Shown: positions 18,589 through 28,600 of the stretch, piece after piece
Layout: every line of letters begins with the position of its first letter
Position numbering within the stretch: position 1 is the first letter of the stretch
NCBI GenBank assembly: GCA_017507385.1
Contig: JAFWAX010000032.1
Coordinates: 1-64,000, forward strand
Origin: Bacteroidaceae bacterium
GTDB taxonomy: Bacteria > Bacteroidota > Bacteroidia > Bacteroidales > Bacteroidaceae
DNA: 64,000 nt
Direction: 5' to 3'
Notes under the pieces: model-generated
What the model saw: only the letters and a program-made list of their open reading frames with translations
Told to the model about the DNA's origin: nothing
Database searches by the model: none
Program-made: the position numbers and the translations under genes

Positions 18589-18610
18589 GCCTCACTCACA
18601 GGAGTTTTTT
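18577..18610 (+). terminator. Rho-independent terminator of panCD
   Basis: AAACTCCTGTGAG (18577-18589) pairs perfectly with CTCACAGGAGTTT (18595-18607), followed by more T. The panD stop TGA (18586-18588) is part of the left arm. Confidence 0.88.
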
Positions 18611-18624
18611 GTTTGTAAACTTTC

Positions 18625-18945
18625 TCATCCCTTAAATACATATTCTCTATGATATTCAAGATACTTTTCTCGTTGTTCATCAATCAGGAAAAACAGAGAT
18701 AATTGATTTTCTTTAATTCCAATTCTTTCTTTTACTTGCCGAGAAAGCCAATTTGAAACGAACACCCGCTTATCACAACTAAACGTTGTGTATCCTCTAT
18801 CAAATAATTTATCATAAAGCGGCGAAAAAATAAAACCATTATAAACACGAGTTCGATATAAAGAGTCGCTTTGCGAGAAATCATACTCTTCCCCAATCTT
18901 ACAAAAACACAAATGATATTTCGAATAGAGTATGATTTGACTCCG
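18625..18945 (-). pseudogene. C-terminal remnant of an HNH-type (HNH_2) endonuclease
   Basis: The readable frame ends in a sequence typical of the C-terminus of HNH_2 endonucleases: NGFIFSPLYDKLFDRGYTTF, then REKYLEYHREYVFKG. The N-terminal domain and the first half of the HNH site are missing. The frame opens after an in-frame stop near 18946, without a convincing start or promoter. It is probably the leftover of a defence or mobile nuclease gene. The adjacent DNA contains no other part of it. Confidence 0.6.
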
Positions 18946-19025
18946 TCAATCTAAAGATTCTGCTTCACAGAGGTACTACAAAAAACATATTTTTGTTATA
19001 TCGAACTTGCGTTTTGATAACGTAT

Positions 19026-19065
19026 CGTACCCTTCGAGTACGGCATGGCGCATCCCTCGGATACG
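19026..19065. repeat. Palindromic repeat, family B copy 1 (two 17-nt units)
   Basis: CGTACCCTTCGAGTACG (19026-19042), spacer GCATGG, CGCATCCCTCGGATACG (19049-19065). Each unit is a 7-3-7 hairpin, and the layout matches 44512-44551, which has spacer CCATGG. No third unit was found on either side. Confidence 0.7.
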
Positions 19066-19530
19066 CTTTTTGTGCCCTTTCCCCTCCAAAATTCCAAATC
19101 GTTGATACTCAGACATGTCGCCCGTGTCGGAAATAATAGGCACAGGGTGTTCGTATTATTATGCGCACGGTGTCTGAAACCTTGTCTGCGCGGTGTGCGT
19201 TTGCAGCCACTTGCCCAGCCCTCCTCAAAAAGAAAAGAGGCGCAAGGTGAAAATGCCTTGTGCCTCCGTGCTGAAGTGTCAGCGTCTGACAAGTGTCGTG
19301 AACGTTTGGAAAGGCGAGTTCGGGAGAAGAGAGTTTCCTAAAAAGTAGTGTAAAGCGCAGGGAAATGACATAGGGAAAAGATATAGAGAACAGCGGAAGA
19401 AAAGGAGGGTGTGAGATTATGGGTACAGAGAAAATGAACAAAATACATTGAGACCTTTTGCTTGAAAGTTTTTTCAAATACATCTTTCACATTTTTCTTG
19501 ACATACATAGGAAATAAGAGAAAAATCATG
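19066..19530. other. Non-coding stretch with hairpins
   Basis: I see no supportable gene here, although both strands contain open frames of about 100 codons without family resemblance. The part 19126-19330 is richer in G+C than its surroundings. It holds a hairpin GAGGC..CAAGG / CCTTG..GCCTC (19239-19268) that is followed by TTTTCTTTTT on the minus strand, and a short TGTCAG/CTGACA hairpin near 19276-19290. A minus-strand transcript ending near 19225 is possible but no promoter for it was found. Confidence 0.35.
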
Positions 19531-19538
19531 TATCTTTG
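19531..19538 (+). promoter_or_regulatory. -7 box of the low-molecular-weight phosphatase gene
   Basis: TATCTTTG lies 17 nt before the start codon, so the leader would be only about 10 nt. There is no TTTG at the standard -33 spacing. Confidence 0.45.
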
Positions 19539-19555
19539 TAAATAAAAAGAAGAAG

Positions 19556-20017
19556 ATGAAACGAATACTTTTCATTTGCCTTGGCAATATATGCAGATCT
19601 CCTATGGCTGAAGCCATCATGCGGAAACTTGTGAAGGAAAAAGGTGTTGCTGAAGAATACGAAATTGATTCGGCAGGACTGATTGGCTACCACGAGGGGG
19701 AAGGTTCTGACCCTCGCATGAAAAGCCATGCTTATCGGCGTGGATACTTGCTGAACCACATCTCTCGCCCAATCAGAGAAACTGACTTCGACGAGTTTGA
19801 CCACATCATCTGCATGGATGACAGCAACTGGGAACGGCTGCATCGGCTGGCTCCAACGCTGGAAGCGGCTGAAAAGATTGAGCGCATGACGGACTATTGC
19901 CGCTCACATGTCATTGATCATGTGCCTGACCCCTATTATGGTGGAGCGCAAGGATTTGAGAATGTCATCGACATCCTTGAGGACGCATGCCAAGGGCTGC
20001 TGGAATCGCTCGAATAG
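19556..20017 (+). CDS. Low-molecular-weight protein tyrosine phosphatase
   Basis: This 153-residue cytosolic phosphatase has the P-loop CLGNICRS at residues 8-15 (nucleophile Cys8, Arg14) close to the N-terminus, as in the family, and the general-acid loop VPDPYYGG. Bacterial members often act on tyrosine kinases of polysaccharide export or on arginine phosphate. Nothing next to this gene identifies the partner. The start MKRILFICLGNICRSP is unambiguous. Confidence 0.93.
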   Translation: MKRILFICLGNICRSPMAEAIMRKLVKEKGVAEEYEIDSAGLIGYHEGEGSDPRMKSHAYRRGYLLNHISRPIRETDFDEFDHIICMDDSNWERLHRLAPTLEAAEKIERMTDYCRSHVIDHVPDPYYGGAQGFENVIDILEDACQGLLESLE

Positions 20018-20080
20018 GCTTTTCGGGTGGAAGGCTGAAAGATTTTATGTGAACAGGAAGGCTGTTTACCACAAAATGAT

Positions 20081-20088
20081 TATCTTTG
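20081..20088 (+). promoter_or_regulatory. -7 box directly upstream of the cytidine deaminase start
   Basis: TATCTTTG followed by CC. With the usual spacing transcription would start at about 20094-20095, at the ATG itself, so the deaminase mRNA may be leaderless or nearly so. Confidence 0.4.
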
Positions 20089-20093
20089 CCTGC

Positions 20094-20576
20094 ATGAAAG
20101 AATTTGACATCAACATACGCATCAAAGTAAAACAGGAGGATGAACTGTCTGCCATGGAGAGCATCCTTCTTGACAAGGCTCGCCAAGCCACCTATCGCAG
20201 CTACTCACCTTATTCTCGCTTCTCTGTAGGAGCGGCAGTGGAACTGGAGGATGGCAGCATCGTGGCGGGCAGCAATCAAGAGAATGCCGCCTACCCGTCT
20301 GGCCTTTGCGCTGAACGTACCTGCATGTTCTATGCCAATTCTCGTTACCCGGACTCCCCTATCCGACGGCTCTGCATCGCTGCACGCAACACTGATGGCA
20401 ATTTCACGCTACGGCCAGTCGCTCCTTGTGGCGCCTGCCGGCAAGCGCTGCTGGAGGCCGAGCAGCGTGCAGGCAAGGACATAGAGATTCTGCTCTATGG
20501 CACAGAGTGCATCTATTGCGTTGACAGCGTGCATGCGCTGCTTCCGCTTTGCTTTGACGGTAGTTTTTTAGAATGA
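20094..20576 (+). CDS. cdd: Cytidine deaminase
   Basis: This zinc enzyme deaminates cytidine and deoxycytidine for pyrimidine salvage. The 160-residue protein has the substrate strand YSPYSRFSVGAA, the zinc-site motif CAER (with NAAYPSGLCAERT) and the second zinc motif PCGACRQAL. The start MKEFDINIRIKV gives the usual Bacteroidetes N-terminus; upstream in-frame ATGs lie inside or before a -7 promoter box. The gene is followed after 26 nt by the AddA-like gene. Confidence 0.94.
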   Translation: MKEFDINIRIKVKQEDELSAMESILLDKARQATYRSYSPYSRFSVGAAVELEDGSIVAGSNQENAAYPSGLCAERTCMFYANSRYPDSPIRRLCIAARNTDGNFTLRPVAPCGACRQALLEAEQRAGKDIEILLYGTECIYCVDSVHALLPLCFDGSFLE

Positions 20577-20602
20577 CCCTTTTTATGCCCATTTGCTGAC
20601 TT

Positions 20603-23600
20603 ATGCAACCATTAAGAATTTATAAGGCTTCGGCCGGTTCTGGAAAGACGTTCACCTTGGCTGTTGAATACATCTCCCTGCTGGCCATCAACCCGATGGA
20701 ATATCAAAACATCCTGGCTGTGACCTTCACCAACAAGGCTACTGCCGAGATGAAACAGCGCATCTTGGGAACGCTCTACGGCATTGCGCATGGATTGAAA
20801 AGCAGCGACGGATATGTCGAGAAGATATTGGAGAGCCTGAAAGAAAAGGCAACCCTGCCTCAGTATCAAGAAGAGCCCTATCGCTCAGCACTGAGAGAGA
20901 TGGACTGCCACAAACTGAGACTGCGCGCAAAGGAGGCTTTGGCTAACATCATACACGACTACAGCCGCTTCCACATCACAACCATCGACTCGTTCTTCCA
21001 GAGCATTGTTCGCGAAATTGCCTACGAACTGGAACTTTCTACAAAGCTGAAGGTGGAGCTGGACGAAACAGAGGTGCTTTCCAATGCTGTGGAACAGATA
21101 ATAGAGCAGCTGAAAGAGGACTCAAGCGAATTCCGTACCATCATCGAGTTCATCGAGGAGAAAATCAGAGAAAACCGTTCGTGGCAAGTCGAAGAGACTG
21201 TAAAGGAGTTTGGCAGCAACATTTTCAAGGAAAAATACCTGATTCATGGCGAAGAGATGCGCAAGCAGATAACGGACTTCGGCGCCATCTTCAAATATCG
21301 CAATGTCATCAACGACTATCTGAGCCAGAAGAAGCAGGATGTCATCAATCTGGGCATCCAGATGAAGCAAGCCTATGAAAGCATAGGAATGACGGAAAAG
21401 GACGGCAGCAAGAGTGTCGTCACATTCATAGAGAAGGTGTGCGCCTACCAAATAACAGAGCCAACCAATAATGCCAAAGGTACATTCTCTGACACTATAG
21501 AGGAGCACATCACAAACAGCGAAAAGTGGTTCAAGAAGGGGTCGAAGAATCAAGCATGGCTCAAGCCGCGCGTTGAACTGACGCTGATGCCTTTGCTGGC
21601 AGAAACCTTCAAGGCACACGACGAATATGTCAGCCATTTGCTTACTGTCCATGCCATAGGCCAGCACCTCTACTCGCTGATGCTGCTCAACAAGATTAGC
21701 CAGACGGTGAAATCGCTGAATGAGGAGAGCAGCCGATTCCTCCTTTCTGAAACAGCCAATTTCCTGCGCAATGTCATCAACAACCAAGACATTCCTTTCA
21801 TCTACGAAAAGACTGGTGCTGTCATCAAGCACATCATGATTGATGAATTTCAAGATACCTCCACCCTGCAATGGAGCAACTTCAAACCGCTCATCCTGAA
21901 CAGCCTTGCCACCGATGGTTCATGCCTGATTGTGGGTGACGTGAAGCAGAGCATCTACCGATTCCGTAACTCTGACTGGCAGATACTGAACAGCATAGAA
22001 CAAGACGAAGAACTTAAGAACCACATGGGGAAAATCCCTGCCACGTACAATTTCCGTTCTTCAAGAAATGTGGTGGAATTCAACAATGAGCTGTTCAAGA
22101 ATGCAGTCAACATCATGAAGGAAGACTGCCCTGCCCTCTCCTTAGCTTATGGCGATGTGAAACAGATAGCCAAGAAAGAAGAACATGCGGGTTTTGTACG
22201 GATAGAGAACATCGACTATCACAGCATCGACACGGAAAACCTGCCTGCGACTTGGGCGAAAGAAACAGCTGAGAACTATCATGAAGCAACCTTGCAGCGC
22301 ATTCAACTATCAGTCAAAGAACTAATAGACAATGGCGTGAAAGCCAACGATATTACAATTCTCATACGGACCAACAATGAAGTACAGCTCATCAGCGATT
22401 ACTTCAATCAACACCCTGATGTGGTCAACGTAAAGATTGTGTCTGACGATGCCTTCAGGCTCGATGCTTCGCCAGCCATCAACATCATCATTTGTGCATT
22501 GAGAGTGCTGGCCGAGCCAAGCAGCTCGCTGCATCTCGCCGCTCTCACCTATCATGCCTCCTCTATTCCGTCAGCCTTCAATCAGGAGGAGCAGGAAAAG
22601 ATGCGATACCTTCCCATCGCAGAGCAAGTCGAACGCATTTATCAAATGTTCAACCTCGACCAGTTACCCCATCAGGACGCCTACCTCTTCTTCTTCAACG
22701 ATCTGATAGAGCAGTTCTGTCAGGAAAACCTCACAGACCTCGATACATTCTTGCAAGCGTGGGATGAGAAACTTTGCGAGAAGACCATTCCCAACGGAAC
22801 GGCAGATGGCGTGCGCATCATGACGATGCACAAGTCTAAGGGTTTGGAATTCTCCAGTGTCATCATTCCATCATGTTCGTGGTCCATCAAGCCCAAAGAC
22901 AAAGAAGTGATATGGTGTATGCCCAAGCAAGCGCCTTACAACATGATGCCGCTTCTTCCCATCAGCGTCAATCGAGCCAAGAACAACAGCATTTTTGCCG
23001 ATGACAGAAAAGAAGAAGAGTTGAAAACACTAGTGGACAATATCAATGTATTGTATGTAGCATTCACTCGTGCCAAGAATAACCTCATCATACTGACAGG
23101 CAACAAGTTGGGAGAAACATTGAATGAGAATGCACCCATAGAAAGCGCGCAGTCATTCCTCATCAGGTCTATCCCTGAGCAGATGCAGAAAAGCGATATT
23201 GATGGCGTTATCACCCGTTATGAGCTGGGGGCTATCGTTCCCACTCAGGCTCCAAAAGAAGAAAAGGAAAAGAACGTCATGGAGTGCGAATACGACTCAT
23301 TGCCCGTATCGTTCGTCTCACATCCGTCAGCAGCGACATTTCGCCAAAGCTACGAGTCAGACCTGTTCATCACCCAAGACTCTCCCAATCCACGCTCGCA
23401 GAAGCATGCAGAACGCATCCGTCTCATCAGTTTAGGAAATCTCTATCACAGCATATTCCAGCACATCCACATTCCCAATGATGTGCCCCATGCCGTCCAA
23501 ATGCTGAAATCAAAAGGATGCTTTGGTACATTGCTCGATGCGAAGGAAGCACAGGTTACCGTTACCAAACTGATTGAAGGCATTGCAGAGAATCACCCCG

Positions 23601-23896
23601 AATGGTTCTCGCCCGAATGGCAAACACTTAACGAGCGCGCCATCCTCTACCTCGAGAACAAAATACTGAAAACCAAGCGACCAGACCGCGTCATTGTCAA
23701 AGGGAACCAAGCCATCATCATCGACTACAAGACAGCACAAGGCGTCATCAAGACAGAAGCAGACGGGTGCCTTGTCGCTCCCAAGGACAACAGGGAACAA
23801 CTGGAAAACTACAAAGAGCTGCTGCAGCAGATTGGCTATACGAACGTAAAAGCCTTCTTGTGGTACATACTTGATAATATCATTATTCCTATATAA
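20603..23896 (+). CDS. UvrD-like helicase/nuclease (AddA/RecB-like)
   Basis: This 1097-residue ATP-dependent DNA helicase-nuclease acts in double-strand-break processing. The superfamily 1 motifs are Walker A ASAGSGKTFTL (about 9-19), TFTNKATAEMKQRI, a DEFQDTS Walker B (about 414-420), GDVKQSIYRFRNSD and VYVAFTRAKNNL-like motif VI (LYVAFTRAKNNLII). The C-terminal RecB-type nuclease has GNLYHSIFQH, then PDRVIVKG and IIDYKTAQG. Together with the AddB-like protein at 25614 it should form an AddAB/RexAB-like complex, although the two genes are split by a CotH gene. Confidence 0.92.
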   Translation: MQPLRIYKASAGSGKTFTLAVEYISLLAINPMEYQNILAVTFTNKATAEMKQRILGTLYGIAHGLKSSDGYVEKILESLKEKATLPQYQEEPYRSALREMDCHKLRLRAKEALANIIHDYSRFHITTIDSFFQSIVREIAYELELSTKLKVELDETEVLSNAVEQIIEQLKEDSSEFRTIIEFIEEKIRENRSWQVEETVKEFGSNIFKEKYLIHGEEMRKQITDFGAIFKYRNVINDYLSQKKQDVINLGIQMKQAYESIGMTEKDGSKSVVTFIEKVCAYQITEPTNNAKGTFSDTIEEHITNSEKWFKKGSKNQAWLKPRVELTLMPLLAETFKAHDEYVSHLLTVHAIGQHLYSLMLLNKISQTVKSLNEESSRFLLSETANFLRNVINNQDIPFIYEKTGAVIKHIMIDEFQDTSTLQWSNFKPLILNSLATDGSCLIVGDVKQSIYRFRNSDWQILNSIEQDEELKNHMGKIPATYNFRSSRNVVEFNNELFKNAVNIMKEDCPALSLAYGDVKQIAKKEEHAGFVRIENIDYHSIDTENLPATWAKETAENYHEATLQRIQLSVKELIDNGVKANDITILIRTNNEVQLISDYFNQHPDVVNVKIVSDDAFRLDASPAINIIICALRVLAEPSSSLHLAALTYHASSIPSAFNQEEQEKMRYLPIAEQVERIYQMFNLDQLPHQDAYLFFFNDLIEQFCQENLTDLDTFLQAWDEKLCEKTIPNGTADGVRIMTMHKSKGLEFSSVIIPSCSWSIKPKDKEVIWCMPKQAPYNMMPLLPISVNRAKNNSIFADDRKEEELKTLVDNINVLYVAFTRAKNNLIILTGNKLGETLNENAPIESAQSFLIRSIPEQMQKSDIDGVITRYELGAIVPTQAPKEEKEKNVMECEYDSLPVSFVSHPSAATFRQSYESDLFITQDSPNPRSQKHAERIRLISLGNLYHSIFQHIHIPNDVPHAVQMLKSKGCFGTLLDAKEAQVTVTKLIEGIAENHPEWFSPEWQTLNERAILYLENKILKTKRPDRVIVKGNQAIIIDYKTAQGVIKTEADGCLVAPKDNREQLENYKELLQQIGYTNVKAFLWYILDNIIIPI

Positions 23897-23910
23897 TAAC
23901 TAACTAACAA

Positions 23911-25560
23911 ATGAAAACAAAGAGAACCGCTTTTTTGCTGACCATGCTTGCCAGCATGACAACAGCCACACCGACCTCTGCACAGTTTGAAGGATTCGGC
24001 ATGGGCGGATTCAATATGGGGAACTTCAACATGGAGGAGATGATGCCCAAAGTGAAGCACACCAAGATGGAACAGCTGGAGTCCAATCTGCCTGTCATCA
24101 CCATTACCACCAATACCCCTCTGAATGCCCAGAAGAAAGTCGGTGCCAAGATGAGTATCGGAGATTACGAAGGAGACATCGGCATCAAGCTGCGTGGAAA
24201 CAGCTCGCTATCTTTCAACCAAAAGAAATACACCATTGAAACAAGAGATGAAAACGGGAACGAGCTAAAGGCGGCTCTGCTGGACATGCCTGCAGGCAAA
24301 GACTGGGTGCTCCTCGCACCCTACAACGATGTGTCGATGGCGCGCGACCCACTCGCCTTCCAGCTGTGGAGAGACATGGGACATTGGGCACCACGCACAC
24401 AAATGGTCGAGGTGCTGATGGATGGTGAATACCTTGGCGTCTATATCCTCTCAGAAGCAATCAAGCGAGGCTCTTCACGCGTCAACATTCCCAAACTGCA
24501 AGCGGAAGACACTGAGGGCATCAACCTGACAGGCGGATACATCCTACGCATCGATACCTATAACGAGGAGGACGCCACATTCCCCTCTAAAGTGCCAGGC
24601 ATTGGAGAAGGGAGCATGAACAGCCAGATTACATGGTCATGCATCTATCCTAAAAAAAAGAATCTGCAGCCAGAACAAATGGCTTACATCCAGAACTACA
24701 TCGACGAGATGGAGCAAGCCATTCAATCAGAGAATTTTGCAGACCCTCAGCAAGGTTATGCAAAATACATTGACGTGCCCTCGTTTGTCGACTACTTCAT
24801 CCATACAGAACTGAGCTTAAATGCTGATGGATACAAAAGAAGCGCCTACTTCTACAAGGAGCGGCAGAATGCTGACGGTACAGGGGGAAAGCTCTTTGCT
24901 GGACCGGTTTGGGACTACAACTTGGCTTATGGGAATTGTAATTTCTGCAATGCGGACAAAATCGACGCATGGTGCTACGAAGGAGGCAACACACAACCAA
25001 CCCCAGCCTTGTGGCAGCGATTGCTGCAAGACCCAGCTTTCCGAAAGGCTGTAAAGGAACGCTATCAGTCATTACGAAAGACTATTCTAAGCAATAAAGC
25101 CATCATCGACTACATAGACCAGCATGCTCAACTCGTGGCGCAGGCAAAAGATCGCCACTTCAAAGAATATCCAGAACTGCTGGAGAACGAACATGTAAAG
25201 AAGGACAACGAACGCCAGACACAAAAGGATGGACAGCAACCACAAGGTATGTTTGGAGGATTTGGAATGTTTGGCCGATTTGGTGGATTTGGAGGACAAG
25301 GCGGATTTGGAGGTTTCCCCATGATGCAAGGCGGAGGATTTGGAGGAGGCAATGCTATCTCATGGTTTGCCGCCTATCGCGTAAGTTCTTACGAAGAGGA
25401 AATAAAAATTCTCAAACAATGGCTTGCTAACCGCCTCGACTTTCTCGATCAAAACATAGACCGTTTCGACAAGGACTTCGAACCACGCATACAGAAACCT
25501 GCCGAGAGAGCGCCCATGAACAACGGCGGATTTCCCTTCTTCCCTTTTCCTGGTATATAA
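23911..25560 (+). CDS. Secreted CotH kinase family protein with Gly/Phe-rich insert
   Basis: This 549-residue protein has a signal peptide (about 1-24, ending PTSAQ). The CotH domain is recognised by GIKLRGNSSLSFNQKKYTIE, DWVLLAPYNDVSMARD, GEYLGVYILSEAIKRGSSR and GPVWDYNLAYGN. CotH proteins are atypical protein kinases, known from spore coats, and in Bacteroidetes are often exported. Residues about 445-480 form a low-complexity run of GGFG/FGG units, and a shorter Gly/Phe/Met run follows the signal peptide. The gene sits 14 nt after the AddA-like gene and 53 nt before the AddB-like gene, an unexpected position. Confidence 0.88.
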   Translation: MKTKRTAFLLTMLASMTTATPTSAQFEGFGMGGFNMGNFNMEEMMPKVKHTKMEQLESNLPVITITTNTPLNAQKKVGAKMSIGDYEGDIGIKLRGNSSLSFNQKKYTIETRDENGNELKAALLDMPAGKDWVLLAPYNDVSMARDPLAFQLWRDMGHWAPRTQMVEVLMDGEYLGVYILSEAIKRGSSRVNIPKLQAEDTEGINLTGGYILRIDTYNEEDATFPSKVPGIGEGSMNSQITWSCIYPKKKNLQPEQMAYIQNYIDEMEQAIQSENFADPQQGYAKYIDVPSFVDYFIHTELSLNADGYKRSAYFYKERQNADGTGGKLFAGPVWDYNLAYGNCNFCNADKIDAWCYEGGNTQPTPALWQRLLQDPAFRKAVKERYQSLRKTILSNKAIIDYIDQHAQLVAQAKDRHFKEYPELLENEHVKKDNERQTQKDGQQPQGMFGGFGMFGRFGGFGGQGGFGGFPMMQGGGFGGGNAISWFAAYRVSSYEEEIKILKQWLANRLDFLDQNIDRFDKDFEPRIQKPAERAPMNNGGFPFFPFPGI

Positions 25561-25613
25561 ACAGCTCTAAATAGTATTTACTTTTGCAAACAACAGTTTA
25601 GCATCCTCATAAC

Positions 25614-28600
25614 ATGACACCATTCCTGAAACTTGTGGCAGATGACCTTTACAGAAAGCTTGGAGGCAATTTCCAAGACACCTGTATCATCTTTCCTAAT
25701 AAACGTGCATCGCTTTTCTTTACAGAATATCTGTGGAGCAACAGCAATGGCGAAACGATGTGGACGCCAGAATACACCAGCATCAGCGAGTTGTTTGCAA
25801 GCCTGTCAGATTATACTACAGGGGACTCTATCTTTCTTGTCTTGAAGCTTTGGGAGGTGTACAGGGAGAAAATGCAACCCACCAAGCCGCTCGACCAGTT
25901 GTATGCACTGATGGAGACGATGTTGAGCGACTTCCAGGACATCGATAACAACATGGTCGATCCGTCGAAATTGTTCCTGAATATTGCGGAACTGAAAGAG
26001 ATGACAGACTTTTCATTTCTAGAAGACGAACAGCGTGAGGCCATTGAATTATTTTTTGGAAAGTTCTTTACAGAACGTAATGCAAACACGCCGCTAAAAA
26101 GCCAGTTCAAAACGCTGTGGAACAAAATGACGGAACTATATGAGGCTTATCAAGCAGCACTGCTCGATACGGAAGAGGAGCCAATGCTTTATGAAGGCAT
26201 GCTGAAGCGCAAGGTTGTCGAAGCATTGACAGGAAAGGATGAGGATGCAAGAATGCGTGTAGATGCAAGGCTATCCGCAAAGACTTACGTAGCAGTCGGC
26301 TTCAACGTGCTGAACAAGACAGAAATGGAGCTATTCCGCTACATCAAGCAAAATCGTGATGCCAAGTTTTATTGGGACTATGACATCGCCTACACAAAGC
26401 CTTTCATACACAACGGAGAAAGAGGGACAAAAAGACCAGAAGGAGTACTAAGTAAGTATGAGGCCGGGCAATTCATTTTAGGAAACATTAGGTTACTTGG
26501 CAATGAGTTTGAGGGGCAAGACCTGTTTAACAATATGCGCCAACCCAAGAAAATATCCTTCATTCAATCACCAACAGAAAATGCACAGACACGCTACATC
26601 AATGAGTGGATGAAAGTTCACGTGGGAAATGACAAGCCGTTAAAAGAATCGGCTGTCATTTTATGTAACGAGAATCTACTGCAACCCGTATTGTATAGCA
26701 TCGGCGAAACAGATACCATCAACGTAACAATGGGTTATCCGCTAACCGAAACGCCCGCCTATTCGTTGGTACAGGCTTTGCTGGAACTACAGATGCACGG
26801 CCACACCATGTCTGGCGCATGGAGACACAAAAACGTTGCAGCAGTACTGAAGCATTCGTTTATCCAAAAGCTAGCAGGTAAAGATTGCAACGAAAAGTTA
26901 CATGAACTAAAGAAGAAAAACGTTGTGTTTCCTGGACCAGAACGATTTGCTGATAACGAAATCATGCAACGCATCTTCACACATGTAACAGGTAAGAATT
27001 TGACATCATATCTGGCAGACATCATTTCTATGGTGGGGCACAGCTACCAAACTCATAAGAGTGACGAAGACAACTCACTGCAAATCTACAAAGAATGCAT
27101 TTTTACAGCATATACCATCATTAACCGCATCCACACGTTGCAAGAAGGACACACTGCACTGGCTGTGAACGATGAGACGCAGGCACGCCTCATCCTGCAG
27201 CTGATGAGTCAAGCAACTATTCCGTTCCATGGCGAACCTGCCATCGGACTACAAGTGATGGGGCTGTTAGAAACCCGCAATATTGACTTCAGAAATATCA
27301 TCATGCTCTCTGTCAATGAAGGCCAAATGCCCAAAGGAGACAAACGAACTTCTCTCATCCCCTATACACTACGCGCTGCCTACGGCTTGACCACCATAGA
27401 ACGAGAAGTAAGCTTATACGCCTATTATTATTACCGATTGCTACAGCGCGCTGAAAACGTCACCCTCCTTTACAACTCAAGCACAGAGGGAGGGGGAAAA
27501 GGAGAAATGTCCCGTTTCATGCTTCAAACGCTCGCAGAAAAAGAAGAACTCTTCGGACATGATCAAGAAATCGAATTGAAGGCTTTTACTGCTTCTAGCG
27601 AAACCTTAAAAATTGAGGCTATTAGCGTGAAAAAAGACGCAGAAGTGATGAAGAGTCTGCATCAGCGATTCAACGAAGAACGCATTCTTTCTCCTTCAGC
27701 CATTAACACCTACATGAAGTGTCCGCTCAAGTTTTACTTCACCTATGTAGCAAGAATACGCCCTGAAGATGAGGTGTCGGACGATGTAGACAAAGCGATG
27801 TTTGGCACCATCTTTCACGATGCCATGCACCATCTCTACGAACCATACGAAGGAAGGCCATTCCATAGCAGCGAAGTCAAGAAGCTGGCTGAAGACGAGA
27901 CCTTGATAATCCAGATGCTTAACAATGCCTTTGCTATCAATCTCTTCCATTATCCAGAAACAGACACCAACGGCAAGCACATCAACTACGGAAGAGAAAA
28001 GAAACTGCAACTCAATGGAACACAGCTCATCAATCGCCATGTTATCAAGGATTTTATCATCAATCAGATAAAAGCAGACGCGCAGATGGCTGAAGATTTA
28101 GAGAAACAAGGAGGATGGTGGCAAATCGTCAGCCAAGAAACCACTTATACCACAACACATCGTGGTCTCCTTTTTGGCGGTATTATCGACAGGCTCGACT
28201 TGCTTCACACCCCAGACGGAGACCGCATCCGAATCGTTGACTATAAAACCAGCAGCAAGCAGCATTCGACAAAAACGGTAAATGAACTCTTCGACCTTGA
28301 GAAATGCACAGGGAATTATCACATCATGCAAACCCTGTATTACTGCATGGTCTTAACTGCTCCTTCTTCCCCCTACGCCAACATTCCTGTCGTGCCCGCC
28401 CTCATGTATTGTGCAAAAAACTACGGAAACAACTACTCTGGCATTGTCAAACTCACCTCTCCAGATGTAGACAAAAAGAAGGAAATAGAAGATTTCAAGC
28501 AAGAATACGAAGAAGAGTATAGAAGTCTGCTGGAACAGAAAATCGATGAAATCTTTACGCCTTACGAGGAGAATACTCCCCATGGCATTTTCTCGCAATG

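Noticed and set aside
19045-19341. Open frames of about 98 codons on both strands between the HNH remnant and the phosphatase gene
   Set aside because: Composition is low-complexity and basic, there is no promoter or family resemblance, and the frames run through the palindromic repeat.
23836-25352. Minus-strand Pro/Ser-rich frames opposite the CotH gene
   Set aside because: They are shadows of the Gly/Phe repeat of the CotH gene and have no independent support.
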